From positions 1 through 64,000 of the forward strand of contig JAEYOQ010000064.1 of the NCBI GenBank assembly GCA_023411555.1: DNA of 64,000 nt, in the 5' to 3' direction. The notes beneath the pieces are model-generated. The model was not told where the DNA came from. It ran no database searches and saw only the letters and a program-made list of their open reading frames with translations. The stretch is from Bacillota bacterium. GTDB lineage: Bacteria > Bacillota > Clostridia > Lachnospirales > Lachnospiraceae. The position numbers and the translations under genes are program-made. Shown one piece after another: positions 18,001 through 26,183 of this stretch (the first letter of the stretch is position 1; every line of letters starts with the position of its first letter).

Positions 18001-19515
18001 ATGGAAACGATGGAAAGCAATATGCAATCGTATAGGTTCACAGATGAAAAAGAACGTATGAAGGTGGTAAACCGATTATTAATGATAGAGCTATCTATAT
18101 ATTATCTTATAGTAATCGTTTTTAGTAGTTATGAACTTGTACAAGGAAATAATACAACGATATTTTTATCATTAATCATAGTGAGTACTTTTTTTGCTGC
18201 TATTAACGTTGTTACTTACTTCACAGGCAAAAGTACATTAAGATATTCTTATGGGGCATTAGTCATATATTATCAAACCTTCTTCTGTGTACTTTTGTTT
18301 GGAGACATTCAGCTGACATTATTCACTTCAATAGTAGTATTGGCGGCATTAATCGAGCACTATAATCAAAAGCTTATTGCAATATTTTCAGCAGTGTCCA
18401 TATTGATTGAAATTGCTAACTGCATATATCATATTCTCTTGAAGCATGAAAGCAGTGTTCCAACAGTTACATTATTAGGTACTTCGGTTGTATATGTTGC
18501 AGCAGTGATAGCAATATATATAACAACAAAAAGGTCCATTCAATTTAATCGTGATATCAGATTAAAAATGGAAGATGAAAAGAATGAACAGGTTGATATG
18601 CTAAATGATGTGATACATATTACTAAGGTAGTGAAAGAGGATATCGATGAATCTTATGATCTGGTTAATAAGCTAGGCGATTCCACTCAGATTGCTAATA
18701 ATTCGGTGAATGAGATATCCGTAAGTACACAATCCATCGCAGACAGCATTCAAGAGCAAACTAGTATGACTCAAAATATTCAAAAATCCATTGAAGATAC
18801 CGTAGAGTTATCCAACGAATTGAAGCAATATGCAGATGAATCAAGTAAATGGATCATTGATTGCTTCAAGATGATGAAGAAGATTAAAGAACATTCTACC
18901 GGGATCACCCTTACAAATTCAAATGTTGAAAGTTCTATGCTGCAATTATCAGAAAAGACACAGTCGGTTCAAAGTATCGCAAGTATAATCGCAGGCATAT
19001 CTCAGCAGACAAATCTGCTTTCCTTAAATGCGAGTATCGAAGCAGCAAGAGCTGGCGAAGCTGGTAGAGGCTTTGCAGTTGTTGCAGAGGAAATAAGAAA
19101 GCTGGCAGACGAAGTCAAGAATTCAACGGACAGTATAAATCAGACGATTGATGAACTGAATGAGCAAGTTACTTTGGTTACCAATAATGTACAAGAATCG
19201 ATAGATACGGCTAATAATCAAAAACACATGATTGAGTCAAGTGTTGATATATTCCGTAACATTAATAAGAATGTAAAGGCATTATTAAATATCATCAATA
19301 CAATCAGCGAAAGCATATCTGTATTACAAGACTCTAATACAAGTATTGTTGATAATATTAGTCATATATCTGCAACTACAGAAGAAGTTTCTGCTAGTTC
19401 AGAGGAAGCAGCAAGTATTAGTGAAGCTAATTATAAGCATGTTGAAGACGTAATACTTCTGCTAAAGGATATTGAAGATACCTTTGTTCGATTAAATAAG
19501 TATATTAATGTCTAA
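18001..19515 (+). CDS. Methyl-accepting chemotaxis protein
   Basis: 504-aa chemoreceptor. The N-terminal 180 residues are a membrane domain of about six helices with very short loops and no large periplasmic ligand domain. The rest is a long cytoplasmic coiled coil with the highly conserved signalling tip QQTNLLSLNASIEAARAGE near residues 337-355 and GFAVVAEEIRKLA after it. No HAMP domain is evident. Such polytopic receptors may sense membrane or intracellular signals. Single-gene unit with AAGGAGG upstream; no che genes are nearby, so it joins a chemotaxis system encoded elsewhere. Confidence 0.92.
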   Translation: METMESNMQSYRFTDEKERMKVVNRLLMIELSIYYLIVIVFSSYELVQGNNTTIFLSLIIVSTFFAAINVVTYFTGKSTLRYSYGALVIYYQTFFCVLLFGDIQLTLFTSIVVLAALIEHYNQKLIAIFSAVSILIEIANCIYHILLKHESSVPTVTLLGTSVVYVAAVIAIYITTKRSIQFNRDIRLKMEDEKNEQVDMLNDVIHITKVVKEDIDESYDLVNKLGDSTQIANNSVNEISVSTQSIADSIQEQTSMTQNIQKSIEDTVELSNELKQYADESSKWIIDCFKMMKKIKEHSTGITLTNSNVESSMLQLSEKTQSVQSIASIIAGISQQTNLLSLNASIEAARAGEAGRGFAVVAEEIRKLADEVKNSTDSINQTIDELNEQVTLVTNNVQESIDTANNQKHMIESSVDIFRNINKNVKALLNIINTISESISVLQDSNTSIVDNISHISATTEEVSASSEEAASISEANYKHVEDVILLLKDIEDTFVRLNKYINV

Positions 19516-19569
19516 GCAGTCGGGTCTGTGAAAAAATCTCAATCTCTGTAAATTACATATAAGCTATAT

Positions 19570-19620
19570 GATAAAAGGCCTTCTTAGATAAAATAATATT
19601 ATCTAAGGAGGCCTTTTATC
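19570..19620 (+). terminator. Long intrinsic terminator after the chemoreceptor
   Basis: 22-bp stem (19570-19591 with 19599-19620) with a single T-G wobble and a 7-nt loop; the right arm ends in CCTTTTATC. Flanking A and T runs would let it act on both strands. Confidence 0.8.
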
Positions 19621-19970
19621 ATGGCATATCTTACCACCTATTTTGCTTTTCATATTGCACTCCATTCCATTTTACTTAACTTGGCGACCTTCCATAATAT
19701 ACCTGCAAAGGAATATTTAGAAAGTTGCACATCGACACATTATAGTTGACTAATATATCATTGTAAACCGACACATATTACCAAATTTACTAGTGTATTG
19801 GTAGGACCTATGGTTTATAAGCATTTTTTGATACTATTTTGCAAATATGAGAAATAAGTACTAATGACGAATAATGGCATATCTGGTAGAATTGACGGGG
19901 TTTATGTAAAATTATGCGATTTAGTGATGTGATGCACTGGATATGGATAAAAGAAATCTACCAACGAAAA
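19621..19970. other. Gene-free region with possible insertion-sequence remnant
   Basis: No credible ORF. It contains two related 16-mers, TTGCACATCGACACAT (19725-19740) and TTGTAAACCGACACAT (19761-19776), matching at 13 of 16 positions and 36 bp apart. Repeated CGACACAT-type blocks resemble the multiple terminal repeats of IS21-family ends, so this may be the scar of a lost element. The identification is tentative. Confidence 0.3.
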
Positions 19971-20007
19971 GGAACAGGTACTCTGCTAATAGCAAAGTGC
20001 CTGTTCC
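19971..20007 (-). terminator. Intrinsic terminator of the DMT transporter gene
   Basis: 16-bp stem (19971-19986 with 19992-20007), one wobble and one mismatch, 5-nt loop. Read on the minus strand it is followed by TTTTCG, just past the stop of the minus-strand gene at 20039. Confidence 0.8.
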
Positions 20008-20038
20008 CTTCAGTGCCTATGATAAGTTCAATCGATGA

Positions 20039-20947
20039 TTATAGCTCATCTGATATTCCCAGTAGAATAATTCCTATTATTACATAGAGAATAATGATAT
20101 ATTGCTTTTTTGTAAGTTTCTCCTTTAAGAAAATACGCGACAGAATAATAGAGACAATACTATAGGCTGAAATAAGCGGTGCAGATATAATAGCACTACC
20201 GGACATAGCGAAAACATAAAAGAACTGTCCAATGGTTTCAAAAATAGCGGCGATCCCTTTATTGCGCTCCTTGATAAAACTGAATTTTTGCTTTTTTATG
20301 ACGGTGTAGTAAATAAAAGCAATTACCGAGCAGAGGAAGAAGGTGAATTCATAAGCGAGTAAAGCATCATTCTCGCTAATAAGAGCCATTTCATCAAGAT
20401 AAATTGCATCTGCAAAGGTTCCAAGTCCATCTATAATGCAATATAAGATAGGGAAGATAATGGCTAGAAAGCCGATTTTATATTTGGGATCAATTTTTAT
20501 ATTTTGTGATGCCAGTTCTTCATCTTCCTTTTTCTTCTCCAATAATGCTATAGCAAATACTCCAGTAGAAATTATGATAATTGCTATTATTTCCAGCCAT
20601 CCAAGATCCTGTTGAAAGAATATAAAAAGCAGAATGGCAGTAATCGCACCAGAGGAATTCTGGACAGGAGAAGAAATTGACAATTCAATGTACCGAAGTC
20701 CTATGTAGCCGATGGTCATAGACAAGATATAGCATAATGATACGGGAAAATAACGGACCAACTGATATGGAGAGAAGTCTATAGCATTGGAAATCATATA
20801 CCATAAGCCATGTATTCCCATGACAAGTCCAACCATAATTACTATCTTAATATGACTGAATTTATCATTACTATCTGATCCTTTTTTGTAGAATAAATCT
20901 GCACCACCCCATGCTAAGGCAGTCAACAGAGCGAATATAAACCACAT
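20039..20947 (-). CDS. EamA/DMT-family membrane transporter
   Basis: 302-aa integral membrane protein with about ten helices in two repeated five-helix halves, the arrangement of the drug/metabolite transporter superfamily. The start MWFIFALLTALAWGGADLFYKKG and the second-half SAPLISAYSIVSIILSRIFLKEKL are typical EamA segments. An acidic cytoplasmic loop (EKKKEDEEL) separates the halves near residue 137. AGAGGTG precedes the start. It stands alone. Substrate unknown; relatives export amino acids, metabolites or drugs. Confidence 0.85.
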   Translation of the reverse strand: MWFIFALLTALAWGGADLFYKKGSDSNDKFSHIKIVIMVGLVMGIHGLWYMISNAIDFSPYQLVRYFPVSLCYILSMTIGYIGLRYIELSISSPVQNSSGAITAILLFIFFQQDLGWLEIIAIIIISTGVFAIALLEKKKEDEELASQNIKIDPKYKIGFLAIIFPILYCIIDGLGTFADAIYLDEMALISENDALLAYEFTFFLCSVIAFIYYTVIKKQKFSFIKERNKGIAAIFETIGQFFYVFAMSGSAIISAPLISAYSIVSIILSRIFLKEKLTKKQYIIILYVIIGIILLGISDEL

Positions 20948-21100
20948 TTTACACCTCTTCTTAAATTAAAATATATGATTGTAAAGTTGCAATTGATATT
21001 TGTTATCAATATACGATTGAAACAAACTATTAACTAATATACTTAAGGAAGGTATAAATGTCAACAGAACGATTCATATCTGGTTTGATATCACATAGAA

Positions 21101-21137
21101 AAAGCTCCGCAACATAGTTTTAAGGTCGCGGAGCTTT
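21101..21137 (-). terminator. Intrinsic terminator of the Ntn-hydrolase gene
   Basis: 10-bp perfect stem AAAGCTCCGC (21101-21110) / GCGGAGCTTT (21128-21137), 17-nt loop. On the minus strand the stem runs into TTTTTC, just after the stop at 21149. Confidence 0.8.
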
Positions 21138-21148
21138 GCTGACACTTT

Positions 21149-22078
21149 TTAAGTCCTCTGCCATAAACTGGCTGATCTTATTTGCATGTCATCATAGGTT
21201 TTATAATAATATTCGCCTGTATTTATGTTCATAAATGCGGTGTATTTCGTATAGTCATAAGTGTTTCGATTTGTGATAACAGCACCTTTTGGAATTGAGA
21301 CACTCTCCATGATATGAAAGCAGGCTACGATAGCTTCCGTCCGGTTGCTCGGCGTTGGAATATGTGATTTTAGATAAGAAGCTCTGATAAAACGTTCCGG
21401 TGAGGTGTAACCACCAGGAAGCGGAAAGGTTCCACCCGCTTGACCAAAGGGAGTTAATTGGACATTTTCCCACGTAATCTCTTCAGTCTGTACAGGTGTT
21501 ACATTCATATAATTTCTTAGATTGGTCATATGCCAACGAAAATCAGGGCTATTGGCCATGACACCAATGGGATTATTTATGACCTCCAGTCCTCTTTCCG
21601 TACCTTCGATTACAACACATGCACCCGTTTTGTCAGCAGCAATCCAGTGAAGGGGTGCTACTGTATTAGTAATGGGATCAACAATACCAACAAGCTTAGT
21701 GTCTTGTAGTAGGTCATATAAATTATTTACGGAGCTACATTTCCCTAAGATATAGTGAAGAAAATCAATAGAGGCAATAGAAGCTACAGTTTGGGTTACA
21801 TCCGGAGTGCCATATTCAGCAAATCCTGCAAAATATAGAACTGCAGCAGCAAATCCTCTTTCATTTACACCATCAAAAAAACCAAGAAGTCCATCAACTT
21901 CTTGACCTAGTCCAATAAATCGGTAGGTATCCTTCATTGGCTGATTGGTAAGGCTGTCATACCAGGTAAAGGACTCAGGGACGATAAAAAGCTTAGGTTC
22001 AATATTATGTGAAAAATCCATGGTTCTACCGAAGAATTGTTCTCCAGGTTGAGAAGCTAGGGTAATCGCTGTACACAT
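21149..22078 (-). CDS. Choloylglycine hydrolase / linear amide C-N hydrolase family protein
   Basis: 309-aa Ntn hydrolase of the bile-salt-hydrolase/penicillin V acylase family. The sequence starts MCTAI, so Met removal exposes the catalytic Cys2. Further active-site positions are recognisable: R in FGRTMDF (near residue 18) with D in the same motif, N in MANSPDFRWH (near 173) and R in SPERFIRASYL (near 227). Family members cleave conjugated bile salts, penicillin V or N-acyl homoserine lactones; which of these applies cannot be told. No signal peptide. AAAGGAA precedes the start. Its upstream neighbour on the same strand is a small GG-leader peptide gene 81 bp away. Confidence 0.88.
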   Translation of the reverse strand: MCTAITLASQPGEQFFGRTMDFSHNIEPKLFIVPESFTWYDSLTNQPMKDTYRFIGLGQEVDGLLGFFDGVNERGFAAAVLYFAGFAEYGTPDVTQTVASIASIDFLHYILGKCSSVNNLYDLLQDTKLVGIVDPITNTVAPLHWIAADKTGACVVIEGTERGLEVINNPIGVMANSPDFRWHMTNLRNYMNVTPVQTEEITWENVQLTPFGQAGGTFPLPGGYTSPERFIRASYLKSHIPTPSNRTEAIVACFHIMESVSIPKGAVITNRNTYDYTKYTAFMNINTGEYYYKTYDDMQIRSASLWQRT

Positions 22079-22159
22079 AGGCTTTCCTTTATATTTTTTC
22101 TATAATATATGGTAGAAAAACCTTGATATGAACGATGAATGCAAAAAACAGTTTGACCA

Positions 22160-22420
22160 CTAAAACCGTTCACCACATTCGCATCTAAGAGCCTCTGGCC
22201 CTATACGTCCACAATTACGACATGGCCGAAAGGTTCCATATTTCCCTCCCGAGACGCCATCCAGCGTATCTTCGGGCAATGAGGCAAGGATATTGGCAGC
22301 TTCCTCCGGGGTCAAGTCAATGTTGTTGCTTTTCGCGAATACATATACTTCTTCGATGGTACTCAGGTGGTAAAGCTCTTGTTTCTGCTCCTCTGTGAGG
22401 GCTTGCAGTTTTTCAAGCAT
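22160..22420 (-). CDS. Small double-glycine-leader peptide with cysteine-rich tail
   Basis: 86-aa peptide. Residues 1-59 are an acidic helical segment that ends in LDGVSGG (GG at 58-59), the classic motif cut by C39-type peptidase transporters; the TPEEAANILASLPED stretch resembles Nif11-type leaders. The 27-residue tail (60-86) is basic and carries C67-x2-C70 and C80-x-C82 plus several Arg and Gly. It could be a RiPP/bacteriocin precursor core or a zinc-ribbon tag. No maturase or C39 exporter is encoded in the window, so it would be an orphan precursor. AGGAGG precedes the ATG. The downstream Ntn hydrolase and upstream GNAT gene are on the same strand and might be functionally linked. Confidence 0.6.
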   Translation of the reverse strand: MLEKLQALTEEQKQELYHLSTIEEVYVFAKSNNIDLTPEEAANILASLPEDTLDGVSGGKYGTFRPCRNCGRIGPEALRCECGERF

Positions 22421-22592
22421 GGTTGCTTCCTCCTTAATTATATTATCGGTTCATTGCTGACCACGCAGGGTCATACCCTAAGCTATGGTTTGTAATATTA
22501 TAACATAAAAGTTAATTTTTGGCACTATTTATCTATAGTCGTGTGTTGAGTGTGTTGTGGCAATGACTCTTTGGAAGCAAAAGAGATAATCT

Positions 22593-23036
22593 TTAAATAT
22601 GATCCAGTATCATCTGTTGATATGACAGAGGCTTAAAACCTAATTGTCTGTATAGAGACATAGCACGGTGGTTGTCAGGTGCCACCTCAAGGCGCAGTCG
22701 TTTATACGATCCGGCATCGCCCTTTACCACAAAATTAAGAAATTCTCTTCCTAATCCACAGCCACGGTAGGAGGGATCGACATATAATTCCTCAATCCAT
22801 ATAACAGAGCCCCCAGCTTCCTGGGAAAAGCTCCGGGATAATAAGGCATAACCAGCCGGTTGGTTCTGGTATTCCAGAATGTATGCAGATGCATAAACAT
22901 CGGATCGCATAAGTTCCTCAAAGGTTGCTTCATAATGAACTTCCGGAAGACTGTGGTCGACGGCATCTGTATGATAAAACTCATAAGCCATACGCAGATA
23001 CAGCTCACGGTCCTCTTTACATATCTTTCTAATCAT
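22593..23036 (-). CDS. GNAT-family N-acetyltransferase
   Basis: 147-aa acetyltransferase that moves acetyl from acetyl-CoA to an amino group. The acetyl-CoA loop is seen as VDPSYRGCGLGREFL near residues 90-104, and a C-terminal NHRAMSLYRQLGFKPLSY motif matches the family. The start MIRKICKEDREL is typical. It lies on the same strand as, and upstream of, the GG-leader peptide gene, with about 170 bp between. That gap contains possible short alternating hairpins around 22458-22478. Substrate unknown. Confidence 0.88.
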   Translation of the reverse strand: MIRKICKEDRELYLRMAYEFYHTDAVDHSLPEVHYEATFEELMRSDVYASAYILEYQNQPAGYALLSRSFSQEAGGSVIWIEELYVDPSYRGCGLGREFLNFVVKGDAGSYKRLRLEVAPDNHRAMSLYRQLGFKPLSYQQMILDHI

Positions 23037-23296
23037 AGTAGTAATCCTTTCTAGCAGCTCTGATTAATAGTGTTTTTGCTGTCTATTATATCTCATCTAT
23101 GAGGATAATTCCAGCGTTCAAGAAAGTGTGACCCTTTATCGATAGAAGGATATCGGAGAGTGCTTTCTATCGTTCACGTCAGGTGAAGTAATTTAATGAT
23201 CTTCTTGTCCGGCATTATTGAATGCCGACTGACTTTATGATATTCTATTACATATGCAATGCAATGGAACTGGTAAATACATTACTGGAGGCAAGG

Positions 23297-24043
23297 ATGA
23301 AATTCTCAATATGTACGGATAGTGTTTTGAGAGATATGAATACGGCCGATGCAATTAGAACAGCAGGCGCATTGGGCTATGAGGCGATAGAATTCTGGTC
23401 CTGGTGGGATAAGGATATTCAGACCATCAATCGAAGTCGTTTGGATTATAAATTGGAAATAGCAGCCATATGTACCAAATTCATAAGCCTGACGGATCAA
23501 AGTAAAAGGAAAGAGTATGTGCAGGGTCTCAAGGAGACGATTGAGACTGCAAGAATATTAGACTGTAAATGTATTATATCCCAGGTAGGAAATAATACCG
23601 GCGAGGCATTTGAAGTGCAAAAGGAGAGCATTCAGGAGGGTTTGATTGCTTGCGTTCCCTTGCTTGAAAATCAGAATATTACCTTGGTTATTGAACCTCT
23701 TAATACGACGATTAACCATCCAGGATATTTTTTATGGTCATCCGAGGTTGCAGCCGACATTATCGATGAAGTCAATTCACCCCATATTAAGATGTTATTT
23801 GATTATTATCATCAACAGATCATGGAGGGAGATATTATCCGGCGCAGCCTAGGGGTCATTGATAAAATTGGACATGTGCATGTCGCCGGGAATCCCGGAA
23901 GGCATGAACTGGACCATGGAGAAATCGCTTATCAGGAAGTGCTGAAGAAGCTTGTGGCAGCAGGATATCAGGGATACATTGGTATGGAATATCATCCGAC
24001 GGAGGATCCGATGATTGGTTTAAAGAGATTTCGGGAATGGTAA
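23297..24043 (+). CDS. Sugar isomerase/epimerase-type TIM-barrel protein
   Basis: 248-aa protein of the xylose isomerase-like TIM-barrel superfamily, closest in appearance to hydroxypyruvate isomerase (Hyi) and related epimerases. Metal-ligand type motifs are present: the glutamate in LVIEPLN near residue 134, the aspartate and histidine in MLFDYYHQQ near 167, and the final glutamate in GYIGMEYHPT near 231, with HVHVAGNPGRHEL between. The frame is open to 23222, but the ATG at 23297 has GGAGG and leaves a natural N-terminus MKFSICTDS. It is 40 bp upstream of an XdhC-like gene on the same strand. Exact reaction unknown. Confidence 0.8.
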   Translation: MKFSICTDSVLRDMNTADAIRTAGALGYEAIEFWSWWDKDIQTINRSRLDYKLEIAAICTKFISLTDQSKRKEYVQGLKETIETARILDCKCIISQVGNNTGEAFEVQKESIQEGLIACVPLLENQNITLVIEPLNTTINHPGYFLWSSEVAADIIDEVNSPHIKMLFDYYHQQIMEGDIIRRSLGVIDKIGHVHVAGNPGRHELDHGEIAYQEVLKKLVAAGYQGYIGMEYHPTEDPMIGLKRFREW

Positions 24044-24083
24044 ATACATGGTTGTTCGGATAAAGGTAGAAGGAGGTACTGCG

Positions 24084-25097
24084 ATGGAGTTTTATCATTA
24101 CATTAACAGCCTGGAGAAGGATAAGAGGTATTATGTGGCAACGGTGCTTCAGGGAGTCGGGATCGGAGAGAAGGCGGTTCTTCTTGACGGTGAAGTATTA
24201 TATTCCTCAGCGGATATGGACCTATGGAGGAGCGTGGATGGTCAGCTTCATAAGTCTTCCACTATAGTGGAGGTAGAGGGGAGTCAGCTCTATCTTGAGC
24301 AGCTCCAGGAGGATTATAAGGTTGTGATATGCGGTGCGGGTCATATATCCATCCCCCTGATTCAAATCAGTAAGATGATGGGGCTACATGTTACGGTGAT
24401 CGATGACCGTCCTCAGTTTGCCAACAATGCTAGGTTGGCGGGAGCAGATTTGGTTATTTGTGAGGATTTTGAGCATGCTCTTGAGCAAATTCCGGGAGAT
24501 GTCAGTACCTTCTTTATTATAGTAACAAGAGGACATAGACACGATCAGGTGTGTCTGGAAAGTATCATTCAGAAGGAGAACCGCTATATCGGAATGATCG
24601 GAAGTAAGGTAAGAGTTCGAATGGTAAAGGAAGCACTGGTTGAGAAGGGAATCGACCAGGGAAAGCTAGACCGGATATATTCGCCAATCGGACTGGACAT
24701 CAAAGCAGAGACACCGGTTGAGATAGCGATCGCTATTATGGCCGAGATTGTACAAATTAAGAATTCCGGTCAGTCAGGATCAGGCTATTCAAAACAGATA
24801 CTAAAATATCTTGACAATGAAGAATATAAAGACCTTCCCAAAGCCTTGGTAACCATCGTAGCACGAAAGGGCTCGGCTCCCAGAGGGGTCGGGACTAAAA
24901 TGCTGGTCTTAAAGGATGGAACCATAGTTGATACCATCGGAGGTGGCTGCGTCGAAGCAGAGGCGAGGCAAAAGGCAATTCAATGCATGAATGATGGTAA
25001 GCCTTCCTTAATCACAGTAGATATGACCGGAAATGATGCGGAGGAAGGAATGGTATGCGGAGGAATCATATCACTCTTTATTGAGCCCATATTATAG
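24084..25097 (+). CDS. XdhC/CoxI-family protein with unusual domain order
   Basis: 337-aa protein. Residues about 75-225 form a Rossmann domain (VVICGAGHISIPL, VIDDRPQFANNARLAGAD, IIVTRGHRHDQ, YIGMIGSKVRV) like the C-terminal XdhC domain. Residues about 240-337 form an XdhC_CoxI domain (KGSAPRGVGTKMLVL, DTIGGGCVEAEARQKA, GMVCGGIISLFIEP). In standard XdhC the CoxI part comes first. Here the N-terminal 70 residues look like a degenerate copy of it. XdhC proteins insert sulfurated molybdenum cofactor into xanthine dehydrogenase-type enzymes, but none is encoded nearby. The ATG at 24084 was preferred over 24048 because of AAGGAGG. The stop overlaps a convergent AraC gene by 6 bp. Confidence 0.78.
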   Translation: MEFYHYINSLEKDKRYYVATVLQGVGIGEKAVLLDGEVLYSSADMDLWRSVDGQLHKSSTIVEVEGSQLYLEQLQEDYKVVICGAGHISIPLIQISKMMGLHVTVIDDRPQFANNARLAGADLVICEDFEHALEQIPGDVSTFFIIVTRGHRHDQVCLESIIQKENRYIGMIGSKVRVRMVKEALVEKGIDQGKLDRIYSPIGLDIKAETPVEIAIAIMAEIVQIKNSGQSGSGYSKQILKYLDNEEYKDLPKALVTIVARKGSAPRGVGTKMLVLKDGTIVDTIGGGCVEAEARQKAIQCMNDGKPSLITVDMTGNDAEEGMVCGGIISLFIEPIL

Positions 25098-26063
25098 CAT
25101 TTTCCTGCGATAATCCTTCGGTGTGACGCCGTATTTTTCCCGAAATATACGATGAAAATAACTACTGTTGTCGTACCCAATGGATACGATAATTTGCTCT
25201 GAGGTTAAGGTGCTTTGGGTGAGGAGATAGGATGCCTGCTGAAGCTTACGTTCCTGGAGCAGTTCTTTAAAATTCTTATCTAAGTGCTTTTTCAGTAATC
25301 GGCTCACATAATATGTGGGCTGATTTATTTTTGCTGCAATCTCTGCGAGAGTTCCCGATTTATAATTGGTTTCTATATATTTAAGTACCGTAAATACCAG
25401 ATTTTGCTCATACTGGTTTGGCATATTTCGGTTAATATCATCTGCAAATAAAGACAGATTCATAAATAGCAGACCCATGGTGGTCTGGTTGATGGTATTG
25501 CTATTGGAGGGCTTGGTGAAAATAGTCCAAATCATGTTTTCGATTAGGTTTTGAACAGGAAGGATATCCCTAGCTGAGAAATGAAGGTAGCTGGACATTG
25601 AGGAAATCCCAGATAAGGTGGAAAGTAGGAAGTCACGCAAGATATTTTCCTGCTCAATCATAGAGATGGAGCGGGCAAAGAATTCTGGCAGGATGACAAA
25701 ATTGACTGCGATGTCGGATTCGGAAGCCGGAAGAATCTCCTGAGTGGCTGATTGATTTAGAAATAGCAAATCGCCCTCCTGTAGTGTTATGGTGTCTTTC
25801 TCATCAATAATATGAGTGGTAGTGCCAGAACACATATACACGAGCTCCACATAGTTGTGGGTGTGCTTTGGAAAATGGACAAAACGAGTATGGGGGCGCA
25901 CTTCAATAAGGCGTCCCTTTTCCAAAAGCTTTTGGCTATCGATGGTGAAGGTCTTTCCCAGAGTCATGGTATATAAATCGGCTTCTACTTCCTTATAACC
26001 CTCTAAAATCTTAGCTTCTTCAGAGGTGATTTGGCTTAAGCGTTCTAGCAAATCTTTTTGCAT
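25092..26063 (-). CDS. AraC-family regulator, probable rhamnose operon activator
   Basis: 323-aa regulator with an N-terminal cupin sensor (about 50-150: RPHTRFVHFPKHTHNYVELV, LQEGDLLFLNQ) and a C-terminal double helix-turn-helix (about 215-320) ending in the family signature GVTPKDYRRKML. The cupin binds a sugar in such regulators. It is divergent from rhaB, so by position it should activate rhaBAD with L-rhamnose as effector (inference). Its 3' end overlaps the XdhC-like gene by 6 bp. The shared region 26064-26183 holds inverted repeats AGGTC...GACCT and ATGTA-N5-TACAT that may be its sites. Confidence 0.85.
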   Translation of the reverse strand: MQKDLLERLSQITSEEAKILEGYKEVEADLYTMTLGKTFTIDSQKLLEKGRLIEVRPHTRFVHFPKHTHNYVELVYMCSGTTTHIIDEKDTITLQEGDLLFLNQSATQEILPASESDIAVNFVILPEFFARSISMIEQENILRDFLLSTLSGISSMSSYLHFSARDILPVQNLIENMIWTIFTKPSNSNTINQTTMGLLFMNLSLFADDINRNMPNQYEQNLVFTVLKYIETNYKSGTLAEIAAKINQPTYYVSRLLKKHLDKNFKELLQERKLQQASYLLTQSTLTSEQIIVSIGYDNSSYFHRIFREKYGVTPKDYRRKML

Positions 26064-26130
26064 TTCTTTTCTTCCTTTACTCTATAGCTGCAAATAAGGT
26101 CCTATTTCTTTGTGGATAAAGACCTAAAAA

Positions 26131-26151
26131 ATGTAATAAATACATTATAAA
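26131..26151 (+). promoter_or_regulatory. Candidate rhaB promoter with palindrome
   Basis: TATAAA (26146-26151) is a plausible -10, with no good -35 at 17 bp, as expected for AraC-type activation. The 15-bp palindrome ATGTA-ATAAA-TACAT (26131-26145) abuts it. A wider AGGTC/GACCT pair brackets about 26099-26125. Confidence 0.35.
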
Positions 26152-26183
26152 ATAGACTCAGAAAAATGCAAGGAGAAATAGTA

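Noticed and set aside
20960..21010. Crp/Fnr site upstream of the DMT transporter
   Set aside because: GTTGCAATTGATATT has only one good half-site; the palindrome is not completed.
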